From Argentina anserina (taxonomy: Eukaryota > Streptophyta > Magnoliopsida > Rosales > Rosaceae): a stretch of 64,000 nt of DNA. A program made the position numbers and the translations under genes. Every line of letters starts with the position of its first letter. The stretch's first letter is position 1. Location: contig NC_065872.1 of the NCBI RefSeq assembly GCF_933775445.1, positions 17,422,001-17,486,000 of the forward strand. The letters are read 5' to 3'. Under the pieces are notes generated by a model. It was given only the letters and a program-made list of their open reading frames with translations, was not told where the DNA came from and did not search any database. Shown in pieces: positions 35,962 to 46,303 of the stretch.

Positions 35962-36226
35962 ATATATTGGGTTGTGTATGTATAAAAAAAATGGGAAATA
36001 CGATACATATATAGTGGTTGCTATATTATATAATGTTACGGTTTTTATTTCCAAATGAGAGTATATTGTGGTGACTATATTTATATTGTTGTGCAAGAGT
36101 CGCTTGGTTGTAGTACAATAAACATGTGTTGATTGTTATATTGTACATGGTTTTAACATTAAGTCTTGTTAAAATATTTTTCAGACGTTATTGGCAGTAA
36201 TCGGAACCAAGCCTTAGCCGGGTGTC

Positions 36227-38508
36227 TGATCAGTTCGATTACTCGAGATCAATATTAACCCTGTAAACATCGTTAGTAGTATAAAGTAAGAGGATATCGT
36301 TCACAAACCGAGGGTCCATCAAGGGCAAAGAATCACAAATATTTAACAACGAATTCATAAGAGTTTGAGGATTTTGGGATATAGGATCGGTATCAAAACA
36401 GAAAATAAAACCTAAACTAATATATACATGTGATCAACCAACCAACACATAAGCAATCACCAAACAAATCATGTAATAACAAATCCATCGAAATTTACTC
36501 TCAATCATGTTCATGCCGTAGTATCATAGTTTATCTTAAGTTCGATTATGCATTAAGTCCCTACTTGTTTTCTAATACATGGATACATTCGGCTCAACTA
36601 CTTGTATTGCTACGAAATCTAACATACAAATTCATCATGTAACTACGTATCACATAGAGAAATCAACATGTTTAAGCACCTATCCAATGTCGAATTTAAG
36701 ATCATAATCGGTGAAAAAACAAAGAACAAACAACTAATCAACTACTTGTATCAAAATCATTTTTAACTTTGAATGATTAACATATGTAACATCAACTACT
36801 TGTCTTAATCACATATGCAATATGAGAACACACCGAAAATTAATCAAGAACATAAATAAACAGAAACTCATGGCATAAAACCTAAAATCATTGAATTAAA
36901 ATTGAAAATCTTAATTCATCATGTCATTCGAAAGTTACAAATATCTCATAGACAAGAATAAAAATAATTTTAATAAAATCTAAACAGAAATCATCCAAGA
37001 ACAAAAACATAAAAACCCGAAAACTAAACATGAAGATCATAGAGTTACACTTTATAATTCTCCTCCCAATGTTCCTTACAAAGGTTGCACGAAATGTTCA
37101 AGAGTATGGTATCTTAGGCTCCCAAGCTTTGGACAGAAAATATGGTGAAGGGTGGTGAATTCGGATTCTATGGTTCTTGGTGAATGAAAGTGTTTGGGCA
37201 GAGCTTTGGCTATACTTGTGTGCAAGGTTGATGAAGTTTTTTTTCTGTGGAAATGATGTGCTATATATAGAGGAATAAACCCAAGGGAGACTGGCCACAA
37301 AGTCCACAATGTGGAAACCAAATTGGTTGAGGTTTCCTAGATTTTCTCAATTCAGCATAGCTGACCTTTGTACCTTGTTGTGACCATAACTTTATCTAAA
37401 AAATAGATATTGAGGTGATTCTAACGGCATTTGAAAATAGACTTCCGTAGTTTTCCATCCATATATCATGCATTGTCTAAATCATTGTGAGCTGTCCAAG
37501 GGAGCCCGTCAAAGTTGGATGACCTACACTGCCAGATTTCTGATTCTAATAAGGATTTGACATTAATTGCATATATTCTTCCTCATTTAATGCTGATTTC
37601 TTTTGCACAAATTTCTTCATTTGAATAAAGGAGCCAGCAAGAATCTTTATTGTTGCAGCCTTGTTTGAATTTTCTCACCTCTTCTCATTTATTTGCTGCA
37701 TAACTTCTTTGATTTTCTTACCTCTCCTCATTTATTTGCTGCATGCCTTCTTTGACATTCTTTGATGCAAGAATTTATGGTGATTTTGATATAGATTCAT
37801 GCCTCTATATATAGGAGAAACAAGGTCCCAAGTTTCCCTCATAGCCCTTGTATCAAAAGCAAATCAATGGCTGAGATAATTCTGCCGAGCTCACTGGACC
37901 TCCAAGTAATGATTCGGTCATATATCCATGTAGGAATAGGATATTGATTTGATTCTAAATCCTACAGAAACTGGACTCACACAGCTTTCTATCCATATAT
38001 GGTACATCTTCTAATTCACTCTAAGTTGTCCAGGAGAGCCCGTCAAAGTTGGACTACGAATCTTGATAGCTTTCTGCTTCTTACATGGATTGAGCTTTTA
38101 AGTGCATATCTTCTTCTCTTTAATAATTCTGATTTATGCACGAAAATATGTTCATATACATCTTGTAAATTCATCTCCAACTTGGTTTTAGAATCCAACT
38201 CCCAATAGGAAACTATTAATGTCACACGGCCTCTCCTTATTCCTTGCGCAACTAGGATTACTTTCCTTCTCCAACATGGATTTGTATTTCCTAATAAGAA
38301 TAAGTATGTTAGAAACAAAGAAATAGGAAATGATGAATTCTGCTCGAACAAGGAATCATATCTCAACAAAGATTCTTAACACTTAGCACGATTTCATCAT
38401 CAATTTACTAATCATACAAAAGAAACTAAAACATACTAATTAAGACGTAACAAAGAGTAAGAATATGGCATAAACACATTAAGAATGTCACACTTTGTAC
38501 TCCTATCA
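36227..38508 (-). mobile_element. Solo LTR, family B relative (2282 bp)
   Basis: Perfect 5-bp flanks GTGTC (36222-36226 and 38509-38513). Read on the minus strand it starts TGATAGGAGTACAAAGTGTG and ends GTAATCGAACTGATCA. Both ends correspond to family B (TGATAGGAGCAC...), and the AACGATG..ACAGGGTT segment is shared near the 3' end. It has no coding region. Inside, TGGACTCGGGCTCCC-like duplications recur (CAAAGTTGGA at about 37510 and 38045). Confidence 0.88.
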
Positions 38509-39334
38509 GTGTCGGTTACGATTCAGTTAGAGCTCTAGTTTGTCTGCCGATGTACTGCATGAGGGGTATTAGATGGGTTACCTCGGTGTCATGGGTTACC
38601 TCGGTCTCATGAGCTGCAAAGTGTCTGTCGGTGTAGGGGTAACAGATGGATACCTGGGTCTCATGAGTATCCATGTTTTAAATGATTTTAGGTAACCAGA
38701 TGGGTTACACAGTGTCTATCAGTGTACTAAATGAGGGGTAACAGATGAGTTGCATGAGTCTCATTAGTACCTATGTTTTGAGTGATATTGGGTAACATAT
38801 GGGTTGCCCAGTGTCTGTCGGTGTACTGCATGAGGGGTAACAGATGGCTACCTGGGTCTCATGAGTACCCATGTTTTTAAATGATTTTGGGTAACAGATG
38901 GGTTGCCCAGTGTCACATGAGTACGTTTATCTTTAAATGTTATTTGACATATTTCCTTTGTATGCGATTAAGTTATACTGTTGGTTTACTCATACGGGCT
39001 GAAAAGCTTACTGGGTTTGTGTTTACAATCCCGTTGCACCAATTCAATGGTGTAGGGAATAGTTCTACAGGTGGGGATTAGTAGATTCAGATGGCTTACT
39101 CTTAAGATTTCTTTTTTCTGTTTATAGTGAGGATTGAGTGAATTTTACATTTCCATTGGTTGTAATACTGAGGTATAAACTTGTTATGTATTATTCAAGT
39201 CGACTGAGTCATGTTGTGGACTCAGTTTCGATACACTGTTATTATAAGATGATTTCAATATATTTGAGATTGTTTTAGAGTTTTCATGGTTTTGAATTTA
39301 AATTTTTATTATTCAAAATTTCGGGATTTTGACA

Positions 39335-39641
39335 TATTTATTGGCGGTGTGTATTGCTTTTGGTTTTCGATCGTTTATTTTGTATTGGGGATCCTTCTTC
39401 CGTTTTTCTGTTTGCTTTTTTGTTTCTTGCCCGGAGAGTATTGCGTTTTGGATCTGAAATTTAGAGTGTGAGGTCGTTTGGGTCATCCGTACTGGTGTCG
39501 TTGTGATTATTGGTTTACTTTGTTGCTGTGGGTTTTATCAAATTGTGCATTTCCTATTATATGTGGTGCTTAATCGGTATGTCTTCAAACTATCTGGTGA
39601 TCAACAATTTTCTTTTCCATTGCATGTTTTGATTTATAACA
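39335..39641. other. Intergenic sequence, nothing recognised
   Basis: T-rich DNA between the LTR remnant and the CACTA element; no gene seen. Confidence 0.4.
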
Positions 39642-39644
39642 TTA

Positions 39645-42600
39645 CACTACCAGAAAATAGCACTTAGATGACAACAACAAACTTCGGTCGTCACCTAAGA
39701 AACTATAAGACGACGAAAACAAAGTCGTCATCTAGGTTAAACATAGATGACAAAATCTAATTTTGTCATCTTAGTTGTACATTTTAGATGACGAAATATG
39801 ACCTCATCGTCTAATATGGTGACCTAGTCAACAAATAGCTATATTGTCGTCTCAGCATAGAACTTAGACGACGCATTTTGATTTTGTCGTCTCAGAAATT
39901 GTAAGTTGACGAGTTAATCGACTTAGATGACGAAAATGTTCGTCATCTAAGTAAACGTTTGACTTTATAATCTAGATCTATTTCCAAATCGATAGAAACA
40001 GAGGAAAACCAGAAGAAAAAAACTGAAGCCAATCTCGAACACTTTGCCCACACTTCTCTAAAACCATCTTCTCTGAAGCCAATCTCTAAAGCCGTCCAAA
40101 TCCAATTTTCCCCAAATCCAATCTTCTTTGAAATCAGATTCAGTTCCCCACATCCGAAAACCCAAGCTTCCAACCCCCCAAATCTAATAGCGCGAGCATC
40201 CGATCTTGTGCGAATCATTCTCTTTCATGGTCTCATTTCGTTGTCTTGATGACCTTCACTGTCTCCAGCTTGAGCTACCCAGAGGTGCGAATCCTTTTCA
40301 GAGGTGCATCACTTGCTTTTTCCGATCACCATTTTTTGCTTTTTATGTAATTCATTAGTTTTAGGATTGACGGGCCTTGTCCAAAATCGATTCTCAAGCC
40401 AAGTCAGACCCGCATCAACTACCATGGAAGCCCAGCAAATTGAGACATGCGGTTCATCTTAAGATATAAAGCTCTTGCTTGTTGAGATGGGTGTGGGCTA
40501 GGACCAGCATGGGTGAGCTTCCTTCTTCCCACTTTACTTTGTTCTTGCTTTCTTTCACTATTTGATGTTGCTCAGTTGGTGTAATTCTGAGTTATGGTCA
40601 TTAAAGATATCTATGTTTATGCTAGAACACATTTGATGATTGCCCATTCAAGTGTTTTGTGTAGTTTTGATCATGAAAGATATGTACTTTGATGCAAGAA
40701 CACATTTGATGAAGGCATATATCCCTTTCAAGTATTTGTCAGATTTGGGTTGTTGAAGGCATATATCCCTTCGAAAATACTGTCTATAAAAGAAAGGAGG
40801 GAATGTGATACTAAACAGGGTGCCTCCGTTAACTCTGGAGTTGCTCGGAAAGCTAAGAATAATTCAAGAACGATGAGACAGATTGCAGTTTGTGTCAAAC
40901 CCAAGTAATCTCTTCCTTCTCTCACTCTCTATTTCTCTCTCAGTTCCTCTACCAATCTTCACTTAACATTTCATTTCTCAGGTAATTCCAGATCTCCCCT
41001 TCTCCCAATTTCATCTTCTTTCTTTCTGCAACAAATCTTTCCCGTCTTTCTTGTAATTTTAGTTTCTGGGTTGATCCCAACACAGAACCCATCTTGTGTT
41101 TCGCGTCTGGTAATGTAGGAAAGCTAAAGATCAAATCTTTATATGTTTAAGTTTCCAAGAAACAGATTAAAGTAAAACCCTTTAGCTAGTATAGCTCCAT
41201 GGAGCTTTTCTGATTACTCAACTACCCAATTTCTTTGGTTGGTTGGGTTTAGGTCTTTGTTTCTGTAATCAAGATGTTTAAAAGGGGTTGACACTACTTA
41301 CATTATTCAACATAGAAGAATAGGCTGAGTTGCAGCCTCAGAAAATGAGTTTTATAGGACTTCAACTTGGTAAAGTAGTGTAAGTTTGCAATGTATATTG
41401 TTTACTATGATTTATGCTCGAAGATTTCGTATGGTTTTGAATGTCTTCAGGGTAATTCTGTGGTTGGAAAAATTTGAGGTGGTTAAAGTTGTGGCATTTT
41501 TGGAAGATTGAATTTGATGGAAGTGGATGGAGGAAGAGTGGTAGAAGTGTCTACGGGCGATCTATCTGTTCCACGACATACCAGAAAACATAAAGGTATG
41601 ATGGTCTTTCTTGCATGTAATCCTGACTCAGTTGTTTTCCGATTGCTTATTCAAATTGATTAGGCTTTTACAGTTGATTTTTCTATTGTTGATGCATAAT
41701 GGTGTGGTGGTTTTGTAGCTTTCTATCAGTTTACTCAGCAGAACCTCCCTGCTTGTAAACCTGTTCTCACACCAGCATGGGTGAGTTGTTAGAACTGTAA
41801 CCAACTAATTTATGGTATAATTCGCTATCTATGTCAGATTGATTTCTACATTATTAACCATCTCTTGTGCAGGTGATTACTACATTTTTGTTGATGGGTG
41901 TCATATTCATACCTCTTGGGCTTATTACTCTTCATGCCTCTGATAATGTAAATTCTCCTATCTGCTAAGCTCTATTCTTACTAGTTCATGACTTGTATTA
42001 CCTGCTTGTTCATCAGTTCTTGTTTGATACCCAATTACCCATGTCTTTAGTGAAGTTTAAATCTCAGGTTAATTATTTGTTGGATATTTGATGTGTAGGT
42101 TGTTGAAATTGTGGACCGGTATGATAGTGAATGTGTGCCAGAAGCATTCAGAAGCAATAAGGTTGCATACATCAAAGATGATTCAATTCCCAAAAACTGT
42201 TCTCGATGCTTAATCTTCTTGTAAACTTGAAGCTCCATTCCTTTTGGAACATTATTGAGAAAAATTAAAATGTAACATTCCTTTTGGCATCATTAAATTT
42301 ACTCTTGTTTTGTACGGTTCTTATGGAAATTGATCTTTCACATAAATATTTGATTTATCATTCAAATTATAATTCATTTAATATAATTTTTTATAAAATT
42401 ATAAAAAAATAAAAATAAGAATAGTAAGGTGACGAATTTGGTATTACTTTCGTCACTATAGGTCATCAAAATTCGTTGGCTAACAAACATGGTGATGACA
42501 ACAAGTCGTCGTTTAAGTATTGTAATTCCTTATCTTAGATATCAGGTGACAAAATACATCTTGTCGCTTAAGAATTACACCTTGTCACCTTAATAGTAAC

Positions 42601-42857
42601 ACGACAAAAAATATGTCGTCATTTAAGTATTAAAATGTCGTCATCTTAGTAATAAAGTGGCGGACGTATTTTTGTCATCTTACTGACGCTCTTAGGCGAC
42701 GAATGACTTAATTTAGTCATCTAAGTACTTGGGTGACAGCGTCTACTTGACGAAACTTAGATGACGACAATTACGTCGCCTAATGACTTAAGACGACGAA
42801 AATATGATCTTAAGTGACGAAATGCCATTGTCGTGTAAGTCATTAATTCTGGTAGTG
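39645..42857. mobile_element. CACTA element carrying a captured ALIS gene fragment (Pack-CACTA)
   Basis: The ends are CACTACCAGAAAATAG and, read inward from the right, CACTACCAGAATTAATG. The 3-bp flanks TTA lie at 39642-39644 and 42858-42860. Subterminal regions (39660-39950 and 42430-42830) are filled with GATGACGA/TCGTCTAAG motifs in both orientations, as in En/Spm-type elements where the transposase binds such repeats. No transposase is present, so it is non-autonomous. The interior holds CT-rich leader-like DNA and four exons of an ALIS gene. Confidence 0.92.
41517..42224 (+). pseudogene. Captured 5' fragment of an ALIS (CDC50/LEM3) gene, four exons
   Basis: Exons read as 41517-41595, 41719-41780, 41873-41947, 42099-42224, all with GT-AG borders, in frame, giving 113 codons and a stop. 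The protein has a basic start (VPRHTRKHK), FTQQNLPACKPVLTPAW, a membrane segment (VITTFLLMGVIFIPLGLI) and VVEIVDRYDSECVP followed by NKVAYIKDDSIPKNCSR. These are the N-terminal cytosolic tail, first transmembrane helix and start of the lumenal domain of ALIS proteins, the beta subunits of P4-ATPase flippases. A full protein is about 350 aa; here it ends in a foreign tail (CLIFL) and lacks most of the lumenal domain and the second helix. Introns were kept, so capture was at DNA level. It cannot make a normal subunit. Confidence 0.88.
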
Positions 42858-42860
42858 TTA

Positions 42861-43243
42861 TTTGTATAGTTGATTTTTAATTTTAGATTCAAATTCGTTT
42901 GTCCAGTTCGGGTACAAACAACTGGATTACTGAGCTTATGGAGAAGAAGAAATGTAAAGCTATACTAGAAATTGTCTCATGTTTACATTCATTCTTCTTA
43001 TTCTAATGCGTTGGTGCTTTTATTTGAGACTGGGTTTTGGGTTCTGTTGATCAATTGGTAAAATGCAGGCTACGTGTGTAAATTACATTATATAGAAATC
43101 TGTGATCTTTTGCAATACAATATACATTAGTATGAGGTTGGAATTGGATGCCCATGGTGGCAGTTCTGGTTTCGAAGTGCTGCAGCCGTCAGGGCAAGAT
43201 TTTCCATTCACTGTTGGTTTCATAAGTACCTAATTTGAAGGAA
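42861..43243. other. Intergenic sequence, nothing recognised
   Basis: AT-rich DNA between the CACTA element and the duplicated segment; no gene identified. Confidence 0.4.
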
Positions 43244-43536
43244 ACATGACAGATTGTGAATTGAAATGGTCTAAGTTATTTTGTAGTTATTGCAACGAGA
43301 GTCTTTCATTTCATCAAGTGAGGTACATGACTAAATATCTTAAATGAAGTTGCATGAGAGGAAGAAGTTTGGTCTGCAAGAAAAAAGGAGAAGAGCCAGT
43401 AATTGGGTTTAGTTTTTGATCTCTGGGTGCGTCTTGCCTTTGTTATTTTTTCAATTCGGAGGTTTTGTTGTTGGGGGAGTGGTCTGATTCTGACTTCGAT
43501 ATTGTTATGTACAATATGTTTTATAATTGGAAGATT
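43244..43536 (+). repeat. Direct repeat Y, left copy, flanking the LTR-tRNA chimera
   Basis: From ACATGACAGATTGTGAATTG to ATAATTGGAAGATT. It matches 45339-45626 along its full length (roughly 85-90 percent by eye), including TTGTTGGGGGAGTGGTCTGA and TATTGTTATGTACAATATG. Its right edge abuts the first base of the LTR. Confidence 0.9.
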
Positions 43537-45267
43537 TGATAGGAGCACTTTGTGCGACGTTCTTAACATGTTTTTACTTCCAGTTATATTTTCCTTACCT
43601 CGTATTGTTGTAGTATCGAGTCATTTAGTCGAGTTAAGAGTCTATGGTGGCGTTAGTTGCATTTTGGTGTTAAAACAGGTTGAAAACACAGAAATTGTTG
43701 AGAGTCCTATTTAGAGTAGGATTCCTTAACCTAGTTAAATTAGGAGTCTTCATTAATCGGCATTTCTATAACATTTGGGATATATTGAGAATCCTACGTG
43801 CATTACGAATCCTTTCTAGACTAGGAAACGTAACATTTGGGAAAATCCTACTTGAACTGAAACTCTTATTCCGTAACTTTCATAATCATACTTTCCTACT
43901 CCGTAACTTATTTGTCTTTATTCTTATCTTTTATTATCTTCAGATTTTAAAGATGAGATTGTGTAGCTAGAATGAAGAAAAAATAGAGGAAAAGAAGCAA
44001 AAGAGGAAAATAAAGAAAGGAGACACCTAAAAAGAGAGAAAGAAAAAGAAAGAGATAATGCAAGAGAGAAAGAAGGAGACACCTAAAAAGGAGAAAAAGA
44101 ATGAATTTATCAAAGGAGATTGCACACACAAATGACAAAAATCAGTGAAAGAAATTGAGGAGAAAAAGTCCAAACTATAATATTTAAGGAGCCAAAACTC
44201 TTCTATAAATAGCATATCATTCACAAAGAAAAATCATCACTTCTCCTTAGCATTCAAGAGCCAAAACTCTACCAAAACACCACTATAAACTTCCTTCACA
44301 AATCAGCCAAGCTGTCCACCCCAAAACCATCATCATCTCCACCGAGTTTCACCTATTGTAGCCATTACCCTCTAAGGTTCCTACAACGTGTGATTCTCGC
44401 AACTCATCTCTATGGCTTCGTTTATTTGTATTAATCTACAATTTTTTGTTTATGAAGATTGTAAGTTGTTGTTTATGTGGAAGTATTGATTTTGTATTTG
44501 TTTTAGAATTTTCATATTGTATTTGATATGTTTTTGAAACTATGCCGAATCTATGTTCTTATAATTATTGACGTTTGTATTTCTATTGTTGTGGTCTACT
44601 CTTCTTTTACTTGCTCTTAGATAATTTTCAGATATGTGCATACAAAATTTAGTGCTTGAATGCGGTGCATATGATTGTATTTGAGTGCTATCTTTATCAT
44701 TCATATTGACACAAATCGAATCATGCCCTAAGTAGGTTTAGTTTGTGTTAATTAAAGTGGGAAATTGTGGAAATTTACATGTACCCCATGGTGAGTGACG
44801 CCACCGTTAAGCATGTCTCCAACAAAGATTTGGTACTTAAATGTAATCTTGTTTGATTTCTACTCTAAGTGTTGTAAACTTGATTGCATGCAATTTAGGT
44901 GAGCCCTTAAGTCAACCTAAACGTCAATAGAAATCTTATATGATTAGATGTTCCCCTAAGGCTCTAATTGTATTGGTGTCTAAAAGTATGTAATCAGATG
45001 AATCAGAATGCATGATAGAACCAAACTTCTAATTATGTGGTGCATTGGTGAATTTGGTTTAGTTTGGTAAAGAGAAGTCGATCATGTAAATAGTAATTTA
45101 GGTTTTATTTTAGTAGTTAATAATCAATCTCAAACCCCCCCATTATTTCTTAACACTAAAAGTTTAGAGTTCCCTTCAATTCCCCGGACTCAACGATCCC
45201 TGCTTATTTTATACTAACGATGACATTTTGTAGGGTTTATTTTGAGACGTCTTAGAACGATCTATCA
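43537..45267 (+). mobile_element. Family B LTR, copy 3 (1731 bp), no second LTR
   Basis: It starts TGATAGGAGCACTTTGTGCG and ends GAACGATCTATCA. It is collinear with 17915-19509 except for a purine-rich insertion (43970-44170) and local changes. It is followed by ATTTTGGCACCGTTG, the expected primer site position for tRNA-Asp, but the internal region of a retrotransposon does not follow. Instead a nearly complete tRNA complement is joined to flanking DNA. There is no 5-bp duplication; ~290 bp direct repeats flank the unit. Confidence 0.88.
43968..44172. repeat. Polypurine tract within the family B LTR
   Basis: About 200 bp are almost purely A and G on the + strand (AAAGAAAAAGAAAGAGATA), with GGAGACACCTAAAAAG twice (44019 and 44080). 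It is absent from the copy at 17915. Confidence 0.8.
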
Positions 45268-45271
45268 ATTT

Positions 45272-45345
45272 TGGCACCGTTGTCGGGGATCGAACCCAGG
45301 TCAGCCGCGTGACAGGCGGGAATACTTACCACTATACTACATGAC
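45272..45345 (-). tRNA. tRNA-Asp(GTC)-derived sequence with encoded CCA, joined to an LTR
   Basis: Read on the minus strand, 74 nt follow tRNA-Asp from near its 5' end to GGTGCCA. They include the D-arm region (GTAGTATAGTGGTAAGTA), the anticodon loop CTGTCAC with anticodon GTC, and the T-arm GGTTCGATCCC. Nuclear tRNA genes do not encode CCA, so the CCA shows it came from a mature tRNA, as a retrotransposon primer. Differences from the usual plant sequence include GCGGC for GCGGG in the anticodon stem, which breaks a pair, and a shortened acceptor 5' end (GTCATGTAG). A working tRNA gene is unlikely. Confidence 0.85.
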
Positions 45346-45626
45346 CAATGGTGAATTTAAATGGTTTAAGTTATTTTGTAGTTGTTATTGCAACGAGAAT
45401 CTTCCATTTCATAAAGTGAGGTACATGACCAAATATCTTAAATGAAACTGCATGAGAGAAAGGAGTTTGGTCTACAAGAGAAGAGGAAGTAATTGGGTTT
45501 AGTTTGTGATCTCTGAGTGCATCTTGCCTTTGTTATTTTTTCAATTCAGAGTTTTTGTTGTTGGGGGAGTGGTCTGATTCTGACTTCGATATTGTTATGT
45601 ACAATATGTTTTATAATTGGAAGATT
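45339..45626 (+). repeat. Direct repeat Y, right copy
   Basis: Counterpart of 43244-43536. Its first bases (ACATGAC) overlap the end of the tRNA-derived sequence, a microhomology at the junction. It ends AATTGGAAGATT at 45626, after which the original flank continues (GTTCATTGATC). Confidence 0.9.
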
Positions 45627-46295
45627 GTTCATTGATCTTTTTCTTCTTTTTCTGTTTGTGTTCGTTTTATAGATTCATTTCATTGTTATAATTAAAATAG
45701 AGAAAAAGACTAATTTTGAATCTAACCCAAAAGCTAAAAGATCAAATTACAGTAAGATTGAAATGGATTTCTATTTGATTTTATTTTTCTTTTCTTCCCT
45801 TTTTTGCTTTATGTTTTTGCTCTGTTTTCAGATTACTAAGATTACAACAACTTAATTGTTTTGCACACTGTGGGTGAGTGCACGCCAACTGATTGATGAA
45901 ATGCCTAACTGAGAGTTGTTATGTTCAAAGTTTTCAAAATGCTTTTGTCACTCAGGTATTGATCAGTTAATCATTTGAGGTTTTCAATTACTTTCTCTTG
46001 CTTATTCTTTTTTTTGTTTTAAGAATCCTTCACATTAACAAATTGATGATTGCCTTTTTGTTTTTACAGGCTACATTTCAATTATTTGGGGTTGATTTCT
46101 GTGTTAAATAGTGCTGCTAAACTAAAGGGTGATTTACAGTTTAAAATTGGGATGTTTTTAAATTTTTGACAGATATCAGGACTTTGGATTTTCATGTTTA
46201 TTGTTTATAAAGTAGCTTGTCATCATGAGCTTCATTGCTGGGCAATCTAGATTATTCCAAATGATAAATCTATTCTAATTTTGTTTTGAAATTAT
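45627..46295. other. Intergenic sequence, nothing recognised
   Basis: AT-rich DNA up to the target-site copy ATAGGTAT (46296-46303) of the hAT element; no gene seen. Confidence 0.4.
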
Positions 46296-46303
46296 ATAGG
46301 TAT

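Larger units (their letters stand above)
35672..39334 (+). mobile_element. Right part of the split family A LTR, copy 3
   Basis: It resumes with the repeat X (35672-35961) and continues through family landmarks: AACATTAAGTCTTGTTAAAAT, TAGAGCTCTAGTTTGTCTGCCG, ACTCATACGGGCTGAAAAGC. It ends near TTTCGGGATTTTGACA (39334), a decayed GGGTCGTTACA. A tandem array of ~100-bp units (AGATGGGTTGCCCAGTGTC) occupies 38570-38930. A family B solo LTR (36227-38508) is nested in it. Flanks TTGGT and TATTT do not match, so no duplication supports the outer ends. Confidence 0.75.

Noticed and set aside
37076..37321. Minus-strand open frame of 81 codons
   Set aside because: Lies within the family B solo LTR at 36227-38508, downstream of its putative promoter. 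No homology was recognised.
41517..42224. A working ALIS gene
   Set aside because: Only about the first third of the protein is present, within CACTA ends, followed by a short foreign tail and a stop.
43403..43970. Open frames of 96-103 codons
   Set aside because: They run across the junction of direct repeat Y and the family B LTR, and the second copy of the same DNA does not keep them.
45272..45345. A functional tRNA-Asp gene
   Set aside because: It encodes CCA, has a broken anticodon-stem pair and a shortened acceptor stem, and sits at an LTR primer site, so it is a reverse-transcribed copy.
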